A DNA stretch of 64,000 nucleotides from CANHBY01 sp031374415 (GTDB lineage Bacteria; Pseudomonadota; Gammaproteobacteria; Burkholderiales; Burkholderiaceae_C): the NCBI GenBank assembly GCA_031374415.1, contig JANMGB010000277.1:42332-106331 (forward strand), given 5' to 3'. Positions 44,481 to 54,813 of the stretch are shown piece by piece. The notes beneath the pieces are model-generated. The model was not told the origin of the DNA. It made no database searches and worked only from the letters and a program-made list of their open reading frames with translations. Each line of letters begins with the position of its first letter. Position 1 is the first letter of the stretch. The position numbers were made by a program, and so were the translations under genes.

Positions 44481-45634
44481 GACGAGCTCGTGGCGGGAGT
44501 AAGTACCCCAGGGGTTAGGGTGGTAAAGCGGGGCCAAGGGATGTCCAGCGATGACAAGGCCTGTTCAATCAAGGCCGGGGCCAGCAGCCAGCCGTGTCGG
44601 AACAGGCCGTTGATGCGCACCAGCCCGGTTTCGGTGTGGACATGGGGTTCGTTGTCGGGGTGGGCCGGCCGCAGATTGGCGTCGAGCCGCTGAATGCGCG
44701 CCTCCGCCAAAGCGGGCAGGATGCTGTAGGCGGCAGACATCAGCTCGAGCGCACTGCGCAGGGACACGGCACCGCGGTCTTCGCTTTCGATTTCACTGGC
44801 ACCGATGACCAAGGTGTCATGCGGGCGGGGCACCACGTACACGCGGCAGCGTGGGTGCAGCAGCCGCACCGGCCGCGCGAGGCCATGACCTGGCGCATGC
44901 AGCCAGACGGTCTCGCCGCGCACCCCGCGCAGGGCCGGTGGTGAGTGCTTGTCGTTGCTGCTGTCCGCACGGCGGGCGCCCAAACCGCGCACATCGAACA
45001 CCCCATCAAAACGCTGCGCAGCCACTTGCCCTGCCAGCCACAACGAGTGCGGTGCGACGCGATCCACCTCGCAGCCCCATTGCCATTGAACGCCCGCCAA
45101 AGCCGCGTGATCATGCAAGGCATTCAGCGTGCTGGGCGGGTCGATTTGGCCTTCGCCGGGCAACAGCCAAGCGTGTGCCACATCATGCAAGGCCGGCTCC
45201 AGCTGGCGCAGCGCGGCGGGGCTGAGGGCCTGCGGCAGCGGCATCTCTGGGGGCGCTTGGTCCAGGCGTGAGAGGACTCGCTGGGCCGCCCCCAAGTCGC
45301 TGCGATGAGCCACCAGCAAGCTACCTTCGCGAGCGAAAAATGTCGCTGCGGGCAAGGTGGCCAAAATCTGCGGCCACAGCGCCAGTGAGCGCAGGCCCCA
45401 GCGCGCGACTTGCGGGCTGGCGGCGTCCAACTCGGCCAAGGGGCTGAGCATGCCAGCCGCTGAAAACCCCGCCGCCCCCTGCCCGTCAAACAGCGCCTGG
45501 GCGTGCGGTGCCGGGTCGAAGACGGTGACCGCATGCCCCGCTTGCGCGGCCTGCCAAGCCAGCAAACGGCCCAGCAAGCCTGCCCCGGCAATGCCGATGG
45601 ACAGGCCGCTGCGTGAGCCGCTGTGAGAGGTCAC
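44477..45634 (-). CDS. thiO: Glycine oxidase ThiO
   Basis: A 385-residue FAD-dependent amine oxidase of the DAO family. The dinucleotide motif is IGIAGAGLLGRLLAWQAAQ near residue 12, and AGFSAAGMLSPLAELD follows. It oxidises glycine to the imine used by ThiG, the aerobic alternative to ThiH. It begins at the thiC end (gap of about one codon) and overlaps thiS. Confidence 0.9.
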   Translation of the reverse strand: MTSHSGSRSGLSIGIAGAGLLGRLLAWQAAQAGHAVTVFDPAPHAQALFDGQGAAGFSAAGMLSPLAELDAASPQVARWGLRSLALWPQILATLPAATFFAREGSLLVAHRSDLGAAQRVLSRLDQAPPEMPLPQALSPAALRQLEPALHDVAHAWLLPGEGQIDPPSTLNALHDHAALAGVQWQWGCEVDRVAPHSLWLAGQVAAQRFDGVFDVRGLGARRADSSNDKHSPPALRGVRGETVWLHAPGHGLARPVRLLHPRCRVYVVPRPHDTLVIGASEIESEDRGAVSLRSALELMSAAYSILPALAEARIQRLDANLRPAHPDNEPHVHTETGLVRINGLFRHGWLLAPALIEQALSSLDIPWPRFTTLTPGVLTPATSSS

Positions 45635-47542
<1,908 letters not shown>

Positions 47543-47634
47543 CAGGGGGCTCCTTCGTGAATGAGTGTGTGCTCCGAAGGTCGGCCCCTACATGCTGGCG
47601 GGGCGGGTGCCCACGCACAGCAGGTGAAGGTGAC

Positions 47635-47723
47635 GGCTCTTCTTACGCCGGTACAAACCGGTTCAAGTTCGCGGGTTCGGATTCACCATCTCAGCACGCA
47701 ACACGCGTGCACCCCGGAGCAAA
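47635..47723 (-). promoter_or_regulatory. TPP riboswitch (thi box)
   Basis: Read on the minus strand: CTCCGGGGTGCACGCGTGTT, GCGTGCTGAGATGGTGAATC, CGAACCCGCGAACTTGAACC, then GGTTTGTACCGGCGTAAGAA. The GGGGTGC, CTGAGA, ACCCGCGAACTTGAACCGG and GCGTAAG blocks match the thi-box consensus in order (GAACTTGA in place of the commonest GAACCTGA). About 90 bases separate it from the thiC start, enough for a ribosome-site sequestering arm. Thiamin pyrophosphate binding should switch the operon off. Confidence 0.93.
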
Positions 47724-47806
47724 ATGCATTGTGGCAGGAATTGAGCGGGCGGTTGGCGTCTGGGGTGCGATTCAAAGTAAAGTGTGCGGTGAGCCAGCGG
47801 CCCTCA

Positions 47807-47856
47807 CCCCAACCCTCACAGGGAGAGGGGATGCTGGCTCCCTGTGAGGGTTGGGG
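47807..47856. repeat. Perfect 19-bp inverted repeat between thiC and the ankyrin gene
   Basis: CCCCAACCCTCACAGGGAG and CTCCCTGTGAGGGTTGGGG separated by 12 bp. It is related by composition to the CCCCTCTCCC family of copy E. The rest of 47724-48090 holds no gene I can support; a small ATGCAA/TTGCAT inverted repeat lies at 48053-48073, just before the ankyrin start. Confidence 0.75.
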
Positions 47857-48090
47857 AAATGAGGCTCAAACGCCTTCAAGCCGACCGTGACGGCGGCGGA
47901 GGCGGGAGATCAGTGGAAGCTGTGCTTGTGAGTGTTCGATGGTCACTGCGCGGGTTGGCCTTCGCGGCACGAGAAGGCTCGGCGCGATTTTGGATCGGGC
48001 ACACGTTGTGCCTCACCTGGTCTCGTTGGGTGATGTGGGGGACAAACAATCAATGCAACGCCAGGCATTGCATATTTTTAGGTCACTAAA

Positions 48091-51000
48091 ATGACGCCGA
48101 CTATTTTATTTACACGAAAATTTTTGGAGTCAACGCCCTCCACGCCAGAACTCGAAAAACGGCCGAACAACCCGACAAAGCCAATCATCCTGTCGAGTCC
48201 GGAATACCGCGGCATATTCACATTGAATTTCAGGAATATGGCTGATTTCAAGAGGTGTCAGAGTGAGTATTCTGACCTTTTGGATCGGGTTGTGAATTTT
48301 GCCAGACAAAATGCCAATGGGGTTGAGCCTGCACTATCCGAGCGCAGCATAGACGACATCAGCGGAAATTTCAGCAAGCTAAAAAATCACATTTCCAATT
48401 CAGACGTGGATTTCTTTGGCCCCCACAAAGAAATGATATACGGCCCTGGAAAGGAAATGTTTCACGAGCTGGATGATCTGCTGCAGAACGAAAAAATTCC
48501 TCTGCAAAAGCGCCTCAACGCCATCAAGGTGATGGCACCGGTGATGGGATTGTGTTCCGGCGGAGTGCTCACCGCATTGCAGGAGGCCGTGTCCAGCTTA
48601 AAGCACTCTACGGCCGGCATAAAATCCGCCGCCTACCGCACCAAGGTGCAAATGATGGAATCCTTGATTTCCGAGCATGTCCACGAAACGCATCGTGGAT
48701 ATCAAAGTGGAGATGAAGTGCATTTCGTCAATGCCTACTTTAATTATATTGCGCAGGACATGGGTGTTCCTCCGCGATTGGATGAATTCGCAAGGATTGT
48801 AGAAAGACAAATTGCGACTTCTGAGTTCGAGATGTGCCGTGAAATGGTGTTGGCCAAGCTCAACCCGAATGTCTTGACCAAAGCGATGGCGGACGACTAC
48901 CTTGATCAGGTCAAAGGTGCGCAGCGGGTTGATGTCAGTCAATCTATTGAAGGCGCTGACTTGACCGATGTAGTGGAGCGAACCAACAGTATCAAGAAGG
49001 CAACCCTGACCCATGAGTTTGGAGAGGTGCCGGATGAGAATTACTTGATCCCTGTGCATGATACTTATTCATATCAGTTTGCCCGACAGCCGACATTGAT
49101 TGCCAAGCACTTCATGGGAGTACTCAAAGAAGAAGGGCTGGTTAATTGTGATGACGCCATCAGCTTAACCAAAGATCAAGCGAACGGCGACATCAAGATG
49201 CTGGGGGATCTGTTCTGGCGCGACCGAGACGGAGATTGTGAGGAATTTGAAGCGAAAGAGTTTCTTGCGACATCGCCAGATGATATTTTTCGAGCATTGA
49301 GCGACGCTGGAATTTCACCAGCTGAACAAGGCGTTATCCTCAACGGCATTGCCCGACACCTCATTGATTGTACCGATGCCGAGAATATTGAGGTCATCCC
49401 TGATGCATGGTTGGCGAAATTTGCAACCCTATTTGAGAAAGGAGCAACTTCCCGCACTCAAATGACGCCGGTGGTGCAGTTGGCTGCCTTCTTCGGTTGC
49501 CCGCAGGCCTTGCAGATTGGGATAGACAACGGGGCGGACATCGACGCCAAAGATCCTGAGGGACATACGCCCCTGATGCTGGCTGCGCACAAGGGGCTGC
49601 AGGGCACAATAGCCGCGTTGCTCGCGGCGGGTGCGAACCCTGAGCTCAAGTCCCCACAAGGAAATACCGCCTTGATGTTGTGCGCGTGGGAGGGCCACAC
49701 CGATGCGGTGTCCGAGTTGCTTTCCCATAGCAAGAACAACATCAACGCCCAAAACCTTGATCGTTGTAGCGCTTTGATGCTCGCTGCCCTCGACGGGCGA
49801 GACGACGCCTTGGCGGTCTTGATCCAGGCCGGCGCAGACCTGGATCTTGTAGACACCCAAGGAAACAGCGCATCAAAGCTCGCTATTTTGGGAGGCCACG
49901 TGCGTGCAGCGCGCCTTCTTCAAATCGCCAAAGTGCCACCGCTGGGTTACGACGCCGCCTTGTTGAGGCTCGCCCACTTGGGCGACGCCGACAGAATCCA
50001 ACGTTTTGGCCCGTTGTTTCGATCCGGCATGCTCAATCCCAACGCGCGAGGTCCAGACGGCATGACCCCCTTGATGATGGCCGTTAAACAAGGTCATGTG
50101 CAGGCGGCGAGGGCCTTGCTCGGATTCGGGGCCGATCCGAATCTTCAGAGTTCCGACGGCAAGACCGCCCTGATCCTTGCCACTTCGACCGGCAGACAGA
50201 CGGAGACCGTGCGAGCGCTGCTCGCGGCCGGCGCAGACCCCAACACTTGCCGTCACCGCAGCTTGACGACGACCATGTTGGCCGCGATCCGGGGGGACAT
50301 TGAACAACTCGTTGTCTTGATCGAGGCCGGGGCTGATCTGTCGGTCAAAACTGAGCTTGGCAACGCTGTAGCGATTGCCCGCAAGAGGCGTCGGCCCCCC
50401 ACAGTGCAATTGCTTGAAGATTGTGCGCGGACACCCCAGCGGGGCGAAACCATGTTGATGCAGTGTGTGCGCCGAGGCCGCGGCGACTCCGTTCGCGCAT
50501 TCGCTCAGCATGGGCAGCACCTCAATGCACAAAACCCACGCGGCATGACCGCCACGATGTTGGCTGCGGCCAGTGGGCGTCTTGAAGCCTTGACTCCCCT
50601 GATCGAGGCCAACGCTGACTTGACCCTCAGAAATCACCAGGGCGAGTCCGCTTTGATGCTCGCTGCGAAAAATAGACAAGCTGCCGCTTCATTCGTCCTT
50701 CAGGCCGCGCTGGCACCCGAAGCGGGCCAGACCCCCTTGATGCTATGCGCTACAAAAGGCGACACCCAGGCCCTTCGGGCCTTGATTCAACACAGCCCGA
50801 TGACCCTCGATGCGCAAGACCCCAGCGGCATGACGGCCGTGATGCTGGCGGCGCAAAACGGTCATGCGAACGTGTTGAAAGCCTTGCTCCGAGCCGGAGC
50901 CAGTCCCAGCGTTCAAGCGCACGGCAACTTCACTGCCATGCACATCGCGGCACAAAAGGGAGATGCCGAGGCATTGAGGGCCTTGGTCGCTGCCAGGGTC

Positions 51001-51225
51001 AACATCGATCCCGGATGCGTGGGGCGCCACACACCCCTGATGCTTGCGGCAGGTGCTGGCCACCTTGGCGCGCTGACCGTCCTGCTGGACGCGGGGGCCA
51101 ATCTGTCAACCAGGAATGAAATGGGCCTTGATGCGTATGGGCTGGCCGAGCGCAACCAACACAGCGCCGTCATGTCGGCGCTTGAAGACGCGTTTCTTTT
51201 AGATGAGGCGGGTCTATACAGGTGA
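48091..51225 (+). CDS. Large ankyrin-repeat protein with unknown N-terminal domain
   Basis: The 1044-residue protein has two parts. Residues 1 to about 455 form an unrecognised domain (including YRGIFTLNFRNMADFKRCQS, APVMGLCSGGVLTALQEAV and DLFWRDRDGDCEEFEAKEF). From about 455 to the end there are roughly seventeen ankyrin repeats, such as GHTPLMLAAHKGLQGTIAAL and GMTAVMLAAQNGHANVLKAL. The repeats near 610-640 and 740-770 are degenerate. There is no signal peptide or membrane segment. The first ~700 bp are visibly richer in A+T than the rest of the window, with different codon use, suggesting acquisition. It stands alone. It may mediate protein binding or be a secreted effector, but nothing here proves secretion. 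Confidence 0.82.
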   Translation: MTPTILFTRKFLESTPSTPELEKRPNNPTKPIILSSPEYRGIFTLNFRNMADFKRCQSEYSDLLDRVVNFARQNANGVEPALSERSIDDISGNFSKLKNHISNSDVDFFGPHKEMIYGPGKEMFHELDDLLQNEKIPLQKRLNAIKVMAPVMGLCSGGVLTALQEAVSSLKHSTAGIKSAAYRTKVQMMESLISEHVHETHRGYQSGDEVHFVNAYFNYIAQDMGVPPRLDEFARIVERQIATSEFEMCREMVLAKLNPNVLTKAMADDYLDQVKGAQRVDVSQSIEGADLTDVVERTNSIKKATLTHEFGEVPDENYLIPVHDTYSYQFARQPTLIAKHFMGVLKEEGLVNCDDAISLTKDQANGDIKMLGDLFWRDRDGDCEEFEAKEFLATSPDDIFRALSDAGISPAEQGVILNGIARHLIDCTDAENIEVIPDAWLAKFATLFEKGATSRTQMTPVVQLAAFFGCPQALQIGIDNGADIDAKDPEGHTPLMLAAHKGLQGTIAALLAAGANPELKSPQGNTALMLCAWEGHTDAVSELLSHSKNNINAQNLDRCSALMLAALDGRDDALAVLIQAGADLDLVDTQGNSASKLAILGGHVRAARLLQIAKVPPLGYDAALLRLAHLGDADRIQRFGPLFRSGMLNPNARGPDGMTPLMMAVKQGHVQAARALLGFGADPNLQSSDGKTALILATSTGRQTETVRALLAAGADPNTCRHRSLTTTMLAAIRGDIEQLVVLIEAGADLSVKTELGNAVAIARKRRRPPTVQLLEDCARTPQRGETMLMQCVRRGRGDSVRAFAQHGQHLNAQNPRGMTATMLAAASGRLEALTPLIEANADLTLRNHQGESALMLAAKNRQAAASFVLQAALAPEAGQTPLMLCATKGDTQALRALIQHSPMTLDAQDPSGMTAVMLAAQNGHANVLKALLRAGASPSVQAHGNFTAMHIAAQKGDAEALRALVAARVNIDPGCVGRHTPLMLAAGAGHLGALTVLLDAGANLSTRNEMGLDAYGLAERNQHSAVMSALEDAFLLDEAGLYR

Positions 51226-51308
51226 TGCAGCCCTGGCTCGCTCAGGTGCGCAGCAGGCCCTGCTGATAGACTCGCCGCTCTTCACGCTGCCCGGCCTCCT
51301 TTGGATCC

Positions 51309-52331
51309 ATGACCCAGCCCCATCTTCACCGAATCCTCGTGTGCCGAGTGGACAACCTTGGCGATGTGGTGATGGTGATTCCTTCACTGCGATGGCTCAA
51401 GTCCCAGCAGCCCAACTTGCGTATAGAGATGGTCGTGCGTGAGTATGCCCGCCCCTTGGTCGAGCGCATACCCTGGGTTGATCGCGTGTGGTCGCCAGAG
51501 CAAGTGTCCCAGGCCGTGGCGTCTCGCGAGGCGCCGCCGGATGCCGTGTTCCATCTTCAAAGCAAGCGACAACTCCTGCGTGATTGCAAGGCTTGGGGCA
51601 TTCGTTGGCGGGTGGGCAATGTGTTGCGCAGCGCCCAGTGGACGCAGTGCAATCGGTGGGTGGCGATTTCGAAGCGGCGCTCGCGTGAGCATGAGAGCCG
51701 GCAGTGTTGGCGTTTCTTTGCGGTGCTGTTTCCACCTGCGCCCTTGGAGGCCTGGGCGTCCATGTTGCGTGGGGCCGATTGGTTGACGCTCGCTCCCACA
51801 GTATCGCCTCGTCCGGATGTCTTGGCCCCCTCGCCTGAGCGCCCGCTTAAGGTCTTGGTGCACCCTTGTTCAAATGGCAATGGTCGGCAATGGCCTTTGG
51901 CGCATTTTGATGAACTCGTACGGGCCTTATTGGCCTTGGGCCACGTGGTCGGCGTGACGGGCTCCACTGCCGAGAGGCAGGCCTTGCAGGCCTGGCTCTC
52001 GAGCTTGCCTGAGGGTGTGCAAGACCACGTGGGCAAGCAATCCTTGACGGAGTTGATCGACCTGATTGCCACGGCCGATAGCCTCGTGGCCAGTGGCACG
52101 GGCCCCTTGCATCTGGCCTCGGCGGTGGGCACGCATGCGGTGGGCATTTTTCCGCCCTTGTTTCCTGCGGGGGCCGAGCGTTGGCGCCCCATCGGCCCGC
52201 GGGTCACCACGCTTCAGACCCATCGACCCGGCCCCTGTACAAAGAAGTGCACGAACCTCGATTGCACCTGCATGGCCGAGGTTTTGCCCAGCGAGGTGAT
52301 GGCCGCCGTGGTGTCGGGCACCGGCCCCTAG
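51309..52331 (+). CDS. Glycosyltransferase family 9 (heptosyltransferase-like)
   Basis: This 340-residue protein begins RILVCRVDNLGDVVMVIPSL, the GT9 signature. The C-terminal half has VLVHPCSNGNGRQWPLAHFD and ADSLVASGTGPLHLASAVGT, the nucleotide-sugar site of ADP-heptose:LPS heptosyltransferases. A cysteine-rich tail (PCTKKCTNLDCTCM) resembles those of several GT9 enzymes. It is separate from, and convergent with, the heptose operon. Its TAG stop is formed at the edge of repeat F1. Donor and acceptor are inferred. Confidence 0.85.
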   Translation: MTQPHLHRILVCRVDNLGDVVMVIPSLRWLKSQQPNLRIEMVVREYARPLVERIPWVDRVWSPEQVSQAVASREAPPDAVFHLQSKRQLLRDCKAWGIRWRVGNVLRSAQWTQCNRWVAISKRRSREHESRQCWRFFAVLFPPAPLEAWASMLRGADWLTLAPTVSPRPDVLAPSPERPLKVLVHPCSNGNGRQWPLAHFDELVRALLALGHVVGVTGSTAERQALQAWLSSLPEGVQDHVGKQSLTELIDLIATADSLVASGTGPLHLASAVGTHAVGIFPPLFPAGAERWRPIGPRVTTLQTHRPGPCTKKCTNLDCTCMAEVLPSEVMAAVVSGTGP

Positions 52332-52493
52332 TACCCCGCCTCAGTGGATTTGCAAGGTTCGAAGTCGATGGATTCATTCGTCAGGCTAGGCGCAAACCGC
52401 AGCGATACCCTTTGGTATCGCGAGGATTTGTAACGACGCATGGCGGATGAAGACACGGCTTCCAACCTTGCAAATTCACTGAGACGGGGTACC
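52329..52493. repeat. Modular repeat, copy F1 (same ends, third core type)
   Basis: Left end TAGTACCCCGCCTCAGTGGA then TTTGCAAGGTTCGAAG; right end GGCTTCCAACCTTGCAAATT then CACTGAGACGGGGTAC. The inverted repeats extend to GAAGTC/GGCTTC. The short core differs from copies C and E and holds a GCGATACC/GGTATCGC hairpin. The sequence CGCAGCGATACCCTTTGG within it recurs just outside copy E (37673-37690). Confidence 0.88.
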
Positions 52494-52638
52494 AGTACCC
52501 CGCCTGCGCGGGGATGACGGGCGCAGGGGTTGGCATCTCCCCGCGTCATTCCCGCGCAGGCGGGAATCCAGCAGCCTGTGTACTTCACTATTGACCTCGC
52601 AACTATTCCACCTTTCAAATCCACTGAGACGGGGCACT
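52493..52638. repeat. Modular repeat, copy F2 (inverted half element)
   Basis: This is the reverse complement of the left half of the common-core type. It runs from GTACCCCGCCTGCGCGGGGA through GGGCGCAGGGGTTGGCATCT and the ATTCCCGCGCAGGCGGGAAT hairpin to CACCTTTCAAATCCACTGAG and ACGGGGCAC. It directly abuts F1 (GGGGTACCAGTACCCC junction), giving a compound structure between convergent GT9 genes. Confidence 0.85.
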
Positions 52639-52667
52639 CGGGTGTGCATCAGCGCCCCGTAAGGCGC

Positions 52668-53693
52668 TCACCCTTGCAAGACGGCGTTGCAGCGCTCAAG
52701 CAGGTGTTGCGCCGTGGGCCACTCGGGGTAGCCTGGGACCAATTCAACCCCCGGCCCCAAGGGCCGCCAGTGCGCTGCAATGCTGGGGCCGATCAGGCTC
52801 AACAAGGGCGCGCCCACCGCTGCAGCGATGTGACCGGGCCCGGTGTCGATGGCCACCACCAGCGCGGCACTTTGCAACAGCGCAGCGTAAACATCCAGCT
52901 GACGGCCGTCCAGACAGGTCGCATCGGGGTAGAGCGTGCGCGCCAACTCGGCTTCACCTGGGCCGGGGTAGATGAGCACGGGGATGTTCAAAGCTTGGGC
53001 CGCCAAGCGAACGAACGCCGGAAAGTGAGGCCAGGATTTGTCCAGCCCCCCATTCGCTGACTTGCCTCCTGCAAAGGGGCACACCACCATGTAACGCGCC
53101 CCCACCTGGTGGGAGCGCAGCAGCGCTTGGACAGCGGATGCCGCGTCAGGCGCCACGGGCAGCACGACCTGCGGCGTGGCAAGGTCTGCCGGCTGTGGCA
53201 AATGAGGCGCCAGCAAGGCCCGCAAACGCAGGCTGAGTTGGCGGTAGTGCGAGGCCACATGCCCCTCGCAGGGCATGGGGATGGCATGTTTCAAAAGAAG
53301 GCTTCGCCCCTCGTGCGCATACCCCAACGCCCGCAAGCCCGCCAGCCGAGCCTCCAGCGCACTGGAAAACGACTGCGGCAGCAGCAGGGTATTGAGGCGG
53401 CGATCAAACCCGGGGTCTGCTGCTGACAAGGCCCGGCGCAGGCTGCGCAACTGCGCGGCCCGGGCCCACAGGCCCTGGGGCTGCACCAGCACGCGCCAAG
53501 GGGTGCCCTTGAACAAATCAGGGGCCCAGCGACCGCGGGCGACCAGGGTCAGGGTGTAGCCGGCCTCGTCCAGTACTTTCAATGCGGGCAAACTCAGCAC
53601 CACATCGCCGACCCAATTGCGCAAGCGAACGATCAGGTGTTGTGGGGCCGCGTGGCCTGGTGTGGCACCCGAGTCAGGCATGGTCGGCCTCAC
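52668..53693 (-). CDS. waaF: Glycosyltransferase family 9, heptosyltransferase II-like
   Basis: A 341-residue GT9 protein with the N-terminal LIVRLRNWVGDVVLSLPALK and C-terminal ALVVAIDTGPGHIAAAVGAP, as in WaaF-type enzymes that add heptose to the LPS inner core. FAGGKSANGGLDKSWPHF occupies the donor-binding region. Its start overlaps the gmhB stop by four bases and it is last in the heptose operon. WaaF versus another GT9 subclass is not certain. Confidence 0.8.
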   Translation of the reverse strand: MRPTMPDSGATPGHAAPQHLIVRLRNWVGDVVLSLPALKVLDEAGYTLTLVARGRWAPDLFKGTPWRVLVQPQGLWARAAQLRSLRRALSAADPGFDRRLNTLLLPQSFSSALEARLAGLRALGYAHEGRSLLLKHAIPMPCEGHVASHYRQLSLRLRALLAPHLPQPADLATPQVVLPVAPDAASAVQALLRSHQVGARYMVVCPFAGGKSANGGLDKSWPHFPAFVRLAAQALNIPVLIYPGPGEAELARTLYPDATCLDGRQLDVYAALLQSAALVVAIDTGPGHIAAAVGAPLLSLIGPSIAAHWRPLGPGVELVPGYPEWPTAQHLLERCNAVLQG

Positions 53694-54283
53694 ACAGATT
53701 GCGCGTCGAACCCCGACTCGCCCAAGGTGGGCGGGGCAGACGCCGGGGGCAGGAACTCGTGGTCACAGGCCTGCGCCAAATTGTCGAAGCAGGCGTCGGG
53801 CGAGGCCTCAGTGTCTGGGCCATAGCTGCTGCGGATTCGAACGCAGCGGGCCACGCCCGCCGCGCGCCCGGCTTCGATGTCTTGGGGCTTGTCGCCAAAC
53901 ATCCAGCTGCGTGCCATATCGAGTTGCAACTCAGCCTGGGCCCGCAGCAACATGCCCGGCAGCGGCTTGCGGCAGTCGCAATCGCGCTGGCCAGCTCCAG
54001 CGGGGGCGTGGGGGCAGTGGTAGATGGCCGCGAGGTGGATCCCGGACGCAGCCAAATCATTCACCATCCATTGGCTCAAGGCCTGAAAATCGGCTTCGCT
54101 GTATTTGCCACGCCCGATGCCCGACTGGTTGGTCACGATCACCAAGGCCAAGCCCGCATCCTGCAGGCGCTTGAGCGCCGCTTTGGCGCCTTCAATCCAC
54201 CGAAAGTCTTCGATGCGCACGACATAACCGCTGTCGTGATTGAGCACGCCGTCGCGGTCGAGAAAGGCCGCGGCCCGCATCAA
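53690..54283 (-). CDS. gmhB: D-glycero-D-manno-heptose 1,7-bisphosphate phosphatase
   Basis: This HAD-family phosphatase of 197 residues has the nucleophile motif AFLDRDGVLNHDSGYV at the N-terminus. VIVTNQSGIGRG is the second motif, followed by the GmhB zinc loop cysteines (YHCPHAPAGAGQRDCDCRKP) and SWMFGDKPQDIEAGRAAG. It removes the C7 phosphate before nucleotidyl transfer. It overlaps both neighbours by four bases. Confidence 0.93.
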   Translation of the reverse strand: MMRAAAFLDRDGVLNHDSGYVVRIEDFRWIEGAKAALKRLQDAGLALVIVTNQSGIGRGKYSEADFQALSQWMVNDLAASGIHLAAIYHCPHAPAGAGQRDCDCRKPLPGMLLRAQAELQLDMARSWMFGDKPQDIEAGRAAGVARCVRIRSSYGPDTEASPDACFDNLAQACDHEFLPPASAPPTLGESGFDAQSV

Positions 54284-54813
54284 TCCTGTACCTTCTGAAT
54301 GCGCTGGACCAACCGGGTGGTGGAGTAGCCGGGCTCAAACGGCAAGGCATGGGCCTGCCCGCCCCAGCCGCGAACGAGCTTGGCTTCTTCGAGCAAGGCC
54401 ATGTCGTAGTCGCCGCCTTTGACGTAGATATCGGGCCGCAGACGCTCAATCAAGGGCGTGGGGGTGGGGGTGTCGAAACGCACCACCGCACTCACACTGG
54501 CCAATGCGCCCAAGACGCAGGCGCGGTCGATCTCGCTGTTCAGGGGGCGCTCGGGCCCCTTGCCCAAGCCGCGCGCCGAGGCGTCGCTGTTGAGGGCCAC
54601 AATCAGGCTGGCTCCCATCTGCCGGGCTTGGGCCAGATAACTCACATGCCCACGGTGAAGAATGTCAAACACGCCGTTGGTCAACACCCAGGGCCGAGGC
54701 AGGTGGACCTGCCCCCAGGCACCAAGCAGCTGCTCCGGCGAGACCAACTTGGCCAGGGGGTGCCAGGCGGGCAGGCCTGGGGACTCAAGAGGTGCGGGGG
54801 GGGTGTGCATCAC
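54280..54813 (-). CDS. hldC: D-beta-D-heptose 1-phosphate adenylyltransferase (separate HldE C-domain)
   Basis: A 177-residue cytidylyltransferase-like protein. VLTNGVFDILHRGHVSYLAQ carries the HxGH motif and YVKGGDYDMALLEEAKLVRG follows, as in the C-terminal domain of HldE. It makes ADP-heptose from heptose 1-phosphate. It starts at the GTG or ATG immediately after the hldA stop. In E. coli this is fused to the kinase. Confidence 0.9.
   Translation of the reverse strand: MMHTPPAPLESPGLPAWHPLAKLVSPEQLLGAWGQVHLPRPWVLTNGVFDILHRGHVSYLAQARQMGASLIVALNSDASARGLGKGPERPLNSEIDRACVLGALASVSAVVRFDTPTPTPLIERLRPDIYVKGGDYDMALLEEAKLVRGWGGQAHALPFEPGYSTTRLVQRIQKVQD

Noticed and set aside
47935..47964. hrp_II/PIP-like box (TTCG...TTCG) ahead of the ankyrin gene
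   Set aside because: The two TTCG motifs are 22 bp apart rather than 16, and TTCG is common in this sequence. It gives no support for type III regulation.
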